This document shows, piece after piece, positions 54,784 through 64,000 of a DNA stretch of 64,000 nt. Position numbers and translations under genes: made by a program. Source of the stretch: Zanthoxylum bungeanum. Lineage: Eukaryota > Streptophyta > Magnoliopsida > Sapindales > Rutaceae. The stretch covers positions 1-64,000 of the forward strand of contig SKCR01049635.1 in NCBI GenBank assembly GCA_019454045.1, given 5' to 3'. The notes under the pieces were generated by a model that did no database searches, was not told the DNA's origin, and worked only from the letters and a program-made list of their open reading frames with translations. How positions within the stretch are numbered: the stretch's first letter is position 1; every line of letters begins with the position of its first letter.

Positions 54784-56261
54784 CAACTCCACGTACCATT
54801 GGAAATTGTCAAGCCATGTTGTGTCTTTATTTATTTATTTTTTTTTGTTAAAACTGAAAAAGCAAAAAAAAAAGAAGAAATTAAAAAAGACCAAAAATAT
54901 TTTTATGGCTTGTTAGAGTATGAATAGCATGTGCATGTGATCCAGGTATGTATGATATATGGTTATGCATGTATAATATGCTTCTATTTTTCTTGATGCT
55001 CTATATTTATATGTGTGTGATAAAAACCCTCTTGGTATATCTTGTGCTTGCAATTCACATACATGATTTTATTTTATGAAGGCTTGGTCGCATGTATGAT
55101 TTTTTGGAATGGCAAACTAATATCTTCCATGCTTTGTTTGCTCAATAGTGTGACCTTTGACTAGTTGACCTTGTGCTATACCATTTTGCAAAAGTAAAAA
55201 GAAATATATTTTTAAAAAAATGAGACTCGGGTACAAAAGAGCCAATGTGGCCAAATTCAAAAGATAAGGGCAAAAACCCTTCACTCGAAAGATTTGTTAA
55301 ATATGAGCTCATGATATTTATGGGGTAAACAATATAGGATGCAACCAATGTTGCTTATTTTCAGGTCCTAGTGGTGCTGGGTTTGAACACCTATTTTGTG
55401 GATTTGGTTTGTTTAGAGATAGATTTCTTTGGCTGTGTCCAGCTCATAAAATAAGGTCTCAAGCCTTGATTCGTTGTGCACTTTATTTTTCACGCAAGTG
55501 CTTGATATGCTTTGGTGTTTATGTCATATGCATAAGTGTTGTATTTAGCCACTTTTAAAATGATGCATATTATTTCATGTCATAAACAGCTGAATACTGA
55601 CTGGGTATCATTGTATCTGCTTGAAATGTTGTTTCAGTCAGTTTTGACAGGATTTTTTGTTTATATCATTGTGTGCTTGTATATGCTTCATATCACTGCA
55701 TATCATTTATTTTGCATATCATTGAGTGTTTTCTTCCCATTTGATTATTTATTTACTAACTGAGTTACCCTATTAGTGAGGGGGAGTAAGTCATGTTTGT
55801 TTATGCTCTTGCATGTGTTTGTCTCCTGTTGTTTTTCCTGTTTCCTTCGCCCTTTGTCATTTCGTGACAAAAAGGGGGAGAGTAATATATTAAAGGGGAG
55901 AGTCTTAATATATGGGAGGGAGTCATATATTATCCTTTAGATATCTCTATTTTAGAGGGAGTTCAAATTAAGGGGGAGAGGGATATCTATTTGTACATGC
56001 ATGAGTTTTAAACCTGTTTATTTTATACTTGATAATCCCAATGCTTTTCACGGTATATTGTTGATTGTGGATGTTTCAGGTAAGCAAGTATGTTGTTGCG
56101 GTGGCATTAATTTCAAGACTACTTGGTTAGGTGTTAGATCGAGTCTTTATGTAATTAGTCTATGTTTTGATGGTTGACAGTTGGCTATTTTTCTTTTCGG
56201 GTCTATTACCGTAGTCTTTGTATTAGGTAGTGTTTTGTCACAGAATGCCAAATGCGGAGAT
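54784..56261 (+). other. Sirevirus 3' interior with multiple polypurine tracts
   Basis: T-rich non-coding DNA, followed by purine tracts GAGGGGGAGT (55777), AAGGGGGAGAG (55870), AAGGGGAGAG (55893) and AAGGGGGAGAGG (55970), and the last short purine stretch GCGGAGAT before the LTR at 56262. Arrays of such tracts are characteristic of Sireviruses. No pol is found. Confidence 0.65.
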
Positions 56262-57376
56262 TGTTAGTTCCAATTTTATTGGCATGTGTCCGTGAAAAAA
56301 TAAGTTCAATTGGGTTGTAATCTATCATAAAGATCTTTGTGCAATTGGACTGGTTTTTGGCTGTAGTGCATCAAACATACGTTCGTGGTGCGTTCATTGC
56401 AGTGTTCGAACGATTGGCGTTAGTGCTGCGTTCGTTATTTGGTTCGAACGTGTGGCGTTAGTAGCACGTTCTCCATTGGGTTCGAACGGGATCATTCCAG
56501 AGAGCAAACGTTTGAGGCACGTTCTTGTTGGGTTCGAACAGGATCATTCCAGATAGCATCCGTTTGTTGTACGTTCGAGTGGTGTTCGAACGAGTCTTTC
56601 CAGTATGCGTGCGTTCGTGCAGCGTTCGAGTAAACGTTCGAACGCCAGTCGCATCTGAACACATTTTTCAGCCTTTTGCCTTTGAAAAACCCTAGCTTTT
56701 CACCCTATCTATAAATACAACTTGTAGCCGCCATCCCCATTGGTTGAAGCATATTTTCCTTGAGCCAAAATCTCTCAAAGCTTTCAACCTTCTTGATTCC
56801 GCCATTGAAGACTTCTTCATCTTCTTGTCTTCTACATTAATGGTGTGAATCCCTCTTTGATAAACCTTCAACACAACATAACCCAAAATTCCTAATCCTT
56901 CAGAGTTCTTTAGGAGGAAGTTTGGTAGTCGGTGTTACGGCGTTAGAGGTGATACAATCTACTCAGAGACTTCAGAGGTTCTGAAGAAAACCGTGGGTCG
57001 CGGGCTTGAGGAGTTGCCTTGAGTTCTTGCAGTATTAAGGTACTTGAGTCGGTGGAGTTGCCACCATAGGTCTTGACCATCGCTGTAAGTTATTCTCTAT
57101 ATAGTGGATTGGGCTGGTAGCCGATATACCCGAAGTGGTTTTTTACTCGTACGAGTTTTCCACTTCGTCACCAAAATTACTTGTGTTGATTTTGTGTGTT
57201 TGATTTATATTTGCTGCTTTAATTTATTGTTATTGTTTTTACATTTGCAGCATATTTTAATTGTTGGTTATTGTGGTTGCTTGTTGAGTTTCCATAGTTA
57301 CAGTAATCAGGACTTTTCCTGTTTATTATTTGTATTTCTGCATAGGGTCAGAACCTAGGCTAATCGCGAATTTTCA
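56262..57376 (+). repeat. 3' LTR of the Sirevirus
   Basis: TGTTAGTTCC...AATTTTCA, 1115 bp, close to 41718-42808. Its TTCGAACG palindromes (56405-56645) are better preserved than in the 5' LTR. Confidence 0.85.
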
Positions 57377-57855
57377 TACTAGAATCAACAGATCGCATGG
57401 CAGATCGGACACCTGAACGAAGAAAAAATCCAGAGTACGAGATCTGGCACCGTCAAGATCAACTTATGCTAATTTGGCTTCTGTCCTCCATCTCTATTGA
57501 GATTCTGAGTCTTGTTGCAGGTGCTTCATCATCTCATGATCTTTGGAAAAATCTTGAAGAACAATTTGGCTCGAAATCGATGGCCAAAAAGGTATATCTC
57601 AAAACTCAATTGAGTAAGCTTCGCAAGGGATCCCTACCAATGTCACAGTACTTCACAAAGTTAAAGGCAATTGTTGATGAATTAGCCTTGGCTGGAAGTC
57701 CCGTCAGCAATTTGGATTTCAAAACAAATTTGATCACCAGCTTATGTCAACACTAAGATCCAGTAATGGTGCATATAGAAGCAAATTTGTATAATATGAG
57801 TGTCAATGAAGCTTATGCTATGCTGTTAAATTATGAAGCTAGGTTAGAAAGTAAT
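57377..57855 (+). pseudogene. Ale copia gag, continued
   Basis: Continues the capsid begun at 41542: NPEYEIWHRQDQLMLIWLLS, then LWKNLEEQFGSKS, then LKAIVDELALAGSPVSN, ending EAYAMLLNYEARLES. A TAA at 57754-57756 interrupts it, and the second Angela element cuts it at 57855 just before the expected zinc-knuckle region. Confidence 0.88.
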
Positions 57856-60014
57856 TGTATGGATTTTATTGCGGATATTCGGTAACGCAGCGGATGTGGT
57901 GGAAAAACAAATTTTCCGATTTCAAAATTTGTCTCGGATTAATAAAATAAACTTATTTATTTCATTGTCCAATAATCAAATTATGAAATAAAACACAATA
58001 AATCAAATTTATGTGAATTTACCGAATTGCCCTTATACTTTGTACTTTGTTCATTTTAGTCCGAAATTGTTCGAAACAATTTTGAATGATTCTAAATCAT
58101 TACTAATATGAATTTAACATGTCCCAAATGTCAAAACACAAATTGCAACCAAAAACCCCAAAATTCTATGCCTTGGCCGAGAGCCTCCTTAAGGACCAAA
58201 ATGTGCATTTTGCACTTTCCATGTTCAAAACACATCAAGATGAAATCCAATCAACATGAGATTTCATATATATCATATACACATCCAATTACACAACATA
58301 AATGAAAAGCCCCAAATTTGGAAGTGGTCTTAAACCCTAATTTTTCAATTTCTTCAAATTGGACAAAATAGACCAAATTGGTTAAATCAATTACTTCAAT
58401 TATGTTTCTTCCATCCAAATCAAGTCGCAACACAATGAAATAACTATAGAACAATTTTAGGTCATTTAAGAGTGGGTCAATAACTCTAGAATGGCAACAA
58501 GGTTCTAAAACCATGAAAAGAATGTTTATTACTACACTAGTTACATTCTTCCAACTTCATACATGTTTAACCCCTTCATCAAACATTCATCCATCAAAAA
58601 CAAAAAGAATAAAGAATAGAAAAACTCAAGAAAATCACCAAGTGAAGCCCACAACAAGAGGAACAATTTACTCTCTAATGGAAGGTTGGAAATACTTACT
58701 AAATTCCAAGCTTTCTTTGATTTTTCTTATTCTTTCTCTTTAGCTTCTTTTCTTTCTTCAATGGAGTATTTGATAAAGTGATTTTGGTTATCAAAACCCT
58801 AAATGAAACAAAACAATATATACTTGCACAAAAAATGCCCTTGGATGAAAATTGCTACAAGTATATACAAGAAATTTTGTTTTAATTTCTTTTGAATTTC
58901 AATTTTGTCAACTTGATTAAATGATCATTACACTTTAATGATATTTACAACAAAGTCAACAATTGCAACTTAGCCATTAAAACAAATATCATAAATTAAA
59001 ATATCTATACTTTAATTAATTTAATCATTTAAGAATTAAATAATTAAATAATTAATGAAATATATATATAATATTTACATTAAATATTAAATACATATAT
59101 TCATTTATGATATTAGTCAAATATCTCAATTTGACAATTAATTAATGTGTATTTAAATTAATCAAGTATTAAATGTAAATACACAAAAATTAAAGAAATG
59201 ACTATCGGGTCCTTTCACATGTATTTTGCGTTTAACCTTTAGATGTAAATGTAAACGTCAAATCTCTATAGGGATTATCCAGTCGACTATTCTATTAGCA
59301 ATCTCAAAAAAGAACATTTAGAACTAACTTCTTAATTGTACCACGGGCCCATGGTTTTTATCTGATTGCTAATCATATGGACTACATATGCTCTGATACA
59401 CAGAACTGACGGATTCTATCTTGATACACACAGGACACCTTGAGGATCTGTCTACACCCAACGAACAGGCGGAGGTCTGATCTTAATAGATCGGTGACGT
59501 GACTGTCATCTATGTGTAGAAGATGTCTCATGTGCCCACAGTGGCATCTCAAGTCTAAGAATCACAAGTGCTACTCAACCCGACAAGATTCTTATTGACG
59601 TTGGTGTACCATCCATTAAGAATCTTCGGTGATTCATTCAGTGTTTATCCGCTATAAACACCTATACATTTATATTAGTCTCCAAGACTTATAGTTCATT
59701 GAGAAACCATTGGAATCATATATTCCAGTATACGACATGTACCGGTCTCAACAGGTTTACTATACTGACCAAGTAGTCTAAACCTTGACCAGGAACTGTC
59801 TGAGAATGACAAGGTCATGATACAACTCAATGTCAGTTGCGACGCTTTTGCAACTGTACCATGACTAGTCATTCTAAGGTCATTACGTCTTTACCATATT
59901 AAAAGATACATTATATTATAGAAACTGCATATATTATTCAAAATAATAATCTTTTACAGAAGTATTCATAAAGAAATACAACCGGGATTTAGCGCTGTGA
60001 GCACCAACCCCAAC
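57856..60014 (-). repeat. 3' LTR of Angela element 2
   Basis: On the plus strand TGTATGGATTTT...CAACCCCAACA (2159 bp), so on the coding strand it starts TGTTGGGGTTGG and ends TACA. AT-rich in the middle (58900-59200). No gene. Its start differs from that of element 1, so they are different families. Confidence 0.8.
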
Positions 60015-60031
60015 AAAAACTCCCACTTGCT
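60015..60031 (-). promoter_or_regulatory. Polypurine tract of Angela element 2
   Basis: The plus-strand AAAACTCCCACTTGCTA is the complement of TAGCAAGTGGGAGTTTT on the coding strand, abutting the LTR. Confidence 0.75.
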
Positions 60032-63000
60032 ATAGTGCCAATAAAGATTGTATCTAATACCCATCGACTCCAAGTGTTTATCAAACAGCTTCGGAGGTAT
60101 GGCCTTCGTCAGCGGGTCTGCTACATTATCTTCACTCGGTACCTTGCACACGACAATATCCCTTCCCGACACAATCTCTCGAATGATGTGGTACTTGCGT
60201 TCCATATGTTTCGACTTATGATACGCCTCGGTTCCTTTGCTTGCGCAATGGCTCCAGTATTATCACAGTATAACGGAATCGCATTCTCGATACTTGGGAC
60301 AACTCCCAATTCTATGACAAAGTTCTTTATCCACATAGCCTCTTTTGCATCTTTAGAAGCTGCAATATATTCCGCCTCAGTGGTGGAATCTGCTGTCGAT
60401 CCCTGTTTGGAACTCTTCCAACAAACAGCACTTTCGTTAAGGGTAAATACGAATCCAGATGTAGACTTTCTATCATCGGGATCCGATTGGAAATCAGAAT
60501 CCGTATACCCGTTAACTTGCAGTTCGTTTCCTCCATAAATTATTAACTTATCCTTAGTACCTTTAAGATACTTGATGATATGTTTAATGGCCATCCAATG
60601 GTCATTACCTGGATTGGACTGATATCTACTAGTTACGCTAACAGCGAAACTGGTATCAGGCCTCGTACATAACATGGCATACATTATGCTACCCAAACAC
60701 GAAGCATAAGGTTGGTTAGACATTCTAACCTTCTCATCTTTTGTTTGTGGACTCATCTTCTTAGAAAGATGAATTCCATGTCTGAACGGTATGTTTGTTG
60801 TCTTACAGTTACCAAAATTATACCGTTCCAAGATCTTATCTATGTACGTTGATTGGGATAACCCAATCAGCCTCCTTTGTCTATCTCTATAGAGTTTTAT
60901 CCCTAAAACATAGGAAGCTTCTCCCAGGTCCTTCATGGAGAAATTCTTACAGAGGTACGCTTTGACGCTTTGTAACATACCTAAATCATTCCCAATGATT
61001 AGGATGTCATCAACATATAGGAATAAAAATACGACCATGCTCCCACTGGCCTTCTGATACACACAGGATTCTTCCGAATTCTTGAGAAAACCAGACGATC
61101 TAATAATCTCGTCGAATCAAAGATAAATATAGATTTCGATGGACTTCTTAAGCTTACACACCATACACGAGTTTTCGCTGGACGCAAAACCTTTCGGTTG
61201 TTCCATATAGATTTCTTCATCAATAAATCCATTTAGAAAAGCCGTTTTGACATCCATTTGCCAAGTCTCGTAGTCATGATACGCAGCTATAAAAAGAAAA
61301 ATCCGAATAGACTTAAGCATTGCTACTAGTGAAAAAGTTTCATCGTAGTCGACGCCAAGTCGCTGCGTGTAACCTTTTGCTACCAGTTGGGCCTTGTAAG
61401 TTTCAACTTTACCGTCAGGCCCGCGCTCCCTCTTGTAAACCCATTTACAACCGATAGGAACAATTCCTTCGGGAAGCGGAACCAAGTCCCAAACTTGATT
61501 CTCATGCATTGAGTCTAACTCGGATTTCATGGCACTTTGCCATTTCACGGAGTCGATGTCCAACATCGATTCTCTATAGGTGAAAGGATCAATCTCTTTA
61601 ACTAAGAGAACATCCAGACTATTTTCTTGTATCAAATACAAGCGTTCAGGAGGTCTAGATACCCTTTCTGACCTACGGAGTGTGTGTGTTGAAGGTCCTT
61701 CATCTACTTGAACTTCAGGTTCCTCCGTTGGTTCATTGTTTTCAGGTTGGACTTCATCAAGTTCAACTTGTCTGTGATTACCACCTTCTGACAAAAATTC
61801 TACTTTTAGAAATTTTATGAAGCAAGCTACGAACACATTTCGATGCTCGGTATCATAGAACATATATCCCCTCGTATTCGAAGGATATCCGAAAAACCTA
61901 AACTTTTGCCCTCGAGGCGAAAGCTTATCTTGCTGAGTCACCCTGACATAGGCAGGACAACCCCAAACCTTAATGTAACTAAGATTTGGTCTCCTACCGA
62001 ACCATATCTCATACGGAGTCGTAGGAACAGCTTTTGAAGGAATCTTATTCAAAAGATGTGCAGCTGTTAAAAGAGAGTAGCCCCATAAGTAATAGGGCAA
62101 ATCTGTGAAACTCAACATCGATCGGACCATATCCAATAAAGTCCGATTTCTCCTCTCAGATACTCCATTGTGATGTGGAGTACCTGGAGGAGTATATTGA
62201 GTGAGAATCCCATTCTTCTTCATATAATCCATGAACTCACCACTCATATATTCACCGCCTCGATCAGATCGAATGCATTTAATATATTGTCCAGATTGTT
62301 TTTCTACTTCATTTCGAAATTCTTTGAACTTTTCAAAGGTTTCCGATTTATGTCGCATCAAATACACATAACCGTACCGTGACAAATCATCGATAAAGGT
62401 AACGAAGTACGAATAACCACTGTGAGCAGTCTGACTTAGTGGACCACATACATCAGAATGTACGAGCTCCAGTAAGTTAGTGGCGCGGTGTCCAACAGCA
62501 GAAAATGGGGCTTTGGTCATCTTACCCTGAATACAGGATTCACAAGTTGGATAGGATTCAATGGTAAGATCTGTTATCAAACCATTCCTAACTAATTGGG
62601 TAAGGCGTTTAACGTCTATGTGACCCAGCCGCATATGCCAAAGTTCAATATTATTAATTATAGGTAAACTACGTTTATTAACTCCAGTATTTAAAATATC
62701 TTTTGAAGTTTGCAATGTATAATGACCATGCTGGTTTGGACAACAAAGGATCTGGATATTACTTTTATCATATAAATATAAAGAACAGTTCTTAATATTA
62801 ATACAAAAGCCTTCTGTATCTAATACAAAAAGTGATATAATATTAGCTACACATCCAGGCACAAAATGGCAGTCATTTAACAAAAGTGTCCAATTCGGCA
62901 ATGAGATCTCGTATACTCCCACTGCAACTGCATCCAGAGTGTCTCCACTCCCGAATCGCAACTGCATCTCTCCAGGCTTCAGTTTTCTACTTTCCTTCAG

Positions 63001-63129
63001 CACCTGCAATGAATTGCAAATGTGAATGGGACAAGCAGAATCTAAAATCCAGTTGGATGTAACGGCTTCACAAGCCAAAGATATATCAATAACTGGAAAA
63101 ATAAATGTACCTGATGTATATGCTCTCTC
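60032..63129 (-). pseudogene. Angela 2 pol: protease, integrase, RT, RNase H (broken)
   Basis: Reading down from 63129: protease WILDSACPIHI; integrase HHCC (HMRLGH...CESCIQGK) and core (HSDVCGP, RSDRGGEY, NGVSERRNRTLLDM); integrase C-terminus (WGCPAYVR, GYPSNTRGYMFYD); RT (GCKWVYKRE, DVKTAFLNG, LFLYVDDILIIGN); RNase H (STTEAEYIAASKDAKEA, YCDNTGAIAQAKEP). The frame is open from about 63170 to 61117, where the YGLKQ region of RT is replaced by a shorter EIYIYL-stop stretch, a small deletion or rearrangement. A second frame change near 60220 separates the RNase H end (ORF to 59966, running into the LTR). Confidence 0.92.
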
Positions 63130-63959
63130 CCTCCTCAGCTGGGCTATGTAGTCAGGACAGTTCCTTTTCCAGTGCCCGACTTTGCTGCAGTGATGGCACT
63201 TGTCTTCAGAAGCCCTTTTGGGCTTAGCTATCTTTGTCTGTGGTTGAGGACCGAAACCCTTATTCTTCTTCCCTTTCTTCTTCTTTCCCTTTGGCTGGCC
63301 TGGGAAGAAGCAGAAAGAGAATTGGGTCTCGGAGGGCGAGTCGGTATTCCCTTCTTGAGGTCCTCCTCCACCGTAAGCAACATCCTATGCAACTCATGGT
63401 AGGTACAAATAGTCCCATTCATGTTGAAGTACATCACGAACTGGCGATAAGAAGCTGGGAGAGAACCAAGAATGACACTCCTATTGAGAATGTCATTTAG
63501 AATGAGATTATGTTGCCTCAATTGATCGATCAAATCGATCATTTGAAGAACATGCGGGCTAACAGCTTGCCCCTCATCCAATCGCGCATGGAACAGTTCC
63601 ATTGCGACCTTGTTAATAACTACTTGTTCTTGGTTCTCAAACGATTGTCTTAATCGTGTCATCATAGTATAGGCATCTGACATGCCATAATACTGTTTCT
63701 TGAGTCCCGGTGAAAGTGAACTTAAGATGTATGATTTAACCCTTAAATCATCATCCTTCCAAGCTTGGAAGACATCGCGTTCTTCCGGTGAAGCGTCCTC
63801 TGCCACAGCAAGGGGCAGTGGACCGTCAAAAATATATCTTAACCTCTCGGAATCGAGGACAATCCTCAAATACATATCCCAATCAGCGAAGTTCTCTGCG
63901 CCTTTAAGTTTGTTCACATCAAGCATACGCGCAAACTGATTAGTGGATGGTGCCGCCAT
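63130..63959 (-). pseudogene. Angela 2 gag with zinc knuckle, one frameshift
   Basis: The ATG at 63959 opens 243 codons of Angela-type gag (LKGAENFADWDMYLRIVL, VFQAWKDDDLRVKSYILSSL, HARLDEGQAVSPHVLQMIDL). A single frame change between about 63290 and 63340 precedes a Lys-rich linker and the CCHC knuckle CHHCSKVGHWKRNC (63155-63196), which is in the pol frame. Capsid and RNA-packaging function are inferred from the family. Confidence 0.92.
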
Positions 63960-64000
63960 CGCAAATCTATCATATAGATCATGAAAAACGGTTAGCAGAA
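63960..64000 (-). other. Leader of Angela element 2
   Basis: 41 bp of the untranslated leader upstream of gag. The primer site and 5' LTR are beyond the window. Confidence 0.6.

Larger units (their letters stand above)
41718..57376 (+). mobile_element. Sirevirus-type copia element without pol
   Basis: LTRs at 41718-42808 and 56262-57376 flank a primer site, a broken gag with two zinc knuckles and a 3' region with several GGGGGAG purine tracts, a Sirevirus hallmark. Removing the nested Angela element (44915-54778) leaves about 3.6 kb of interior with no protease, integrase, RT or RNase H. The target duplication is GACTA (41713-41717) against TACTA (57377-57381), one mismatch. It interrupts the Ale gag. 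Confidence 0.85.
57856..64000 (-). mobile_element. Angela-type copia element 2 (runs off the window)
   Basis: A minus-strand copia with 3' LTR (57856-60014), purine tract, pol and gag. The 5' leader starts at 63960 and the 5' LTR lies beyond 64000. The last five target bases are GTAAT (57851-57855). Coding potential is far better kept than in element 1, but at least two frameshifts and one deletion with a stop are present. Confidence 0.9.

Overview
This is plant nuclear DNA, almost certainly from a eudicot. It is built almost entirely of retrotransposons nested inside one another, including Athila, Tekay-like, Tat-like, Tork, Angela, Sirevirus and Ale lineages and a plant L1-type LINE. I see no ordinary single-copy host gene, rRNA, tRNA or CRISPR array. 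The lineage calls come from reading motifs, terminal sequences, primer-binding sites (PBS), polypurine tracts (PPT) and target-site duplications (TSD) by eye. No database was searched.

Left part (1-19095): a Ty3/gypsy Athila element is split inside its reverse transcriptase by an array LTR - 172 bp - LTR - 172 bp - LTR of a non-autonomous Tekay-like element (1-11822). LTRs 2 and 3 both carry the same 5'-truncated LINE, full-length at the 3' side in LTR 2 and cut short in LTR 3. The right half of Athila follows: a broken pol (11823-14248), then a cassette in the position where Athila elements carry env, then the 3' LTR (17199-19095). The cassette holds two extra genes, each with a splice-acceptor-like sequence just upstream. 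The first is a small basic Cys/His-finger protein (14423-14890) that resembles the nucleic-acid-binding cysteine-rich proteins of carla-/vitiviruses. The second is an intact, intronless LONELY GUY (LOG, cytokinin-activating phosphoribohydrolase) gene (15242-15895) ending in a basic patch and a perfect LxLxL EAR-type repressor motif. This cassette is the main discovery candidate in the window.

Middle (19096-41289): decayed antisense gypsy protease sequence; a Tekay-like LTR; a full-length minus-strand Tork copia with TSD TCCAT (22138-28370); a Sirevirus-like repeat zone with 176 bp tandem repeats and TTCGAA palindromes (28.4-31.3 kb); a young non-autonomous Tat-like element with TSD TATCT and 44 bp and 83 bp minisatellites (32156-35488); further LTR pieces; and a minus-strand Athila-type solo LTR with TSD GTATA (38305-40292).

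Right part (41290-64000): an Ale-type copia gag was hit twice. A Sirevirus that has gag but no pol (41718-57376) sits in it and contains an Angela-type element (44915-54778) whose coding region is wrecked while its LTRs remain similar. A second, minus-strand Angela element (57856 to beyond the window end) interrupts the same Ale gag further on. The Angela-1 LTRs contain a striking run of about ten consecutive small hairpins.
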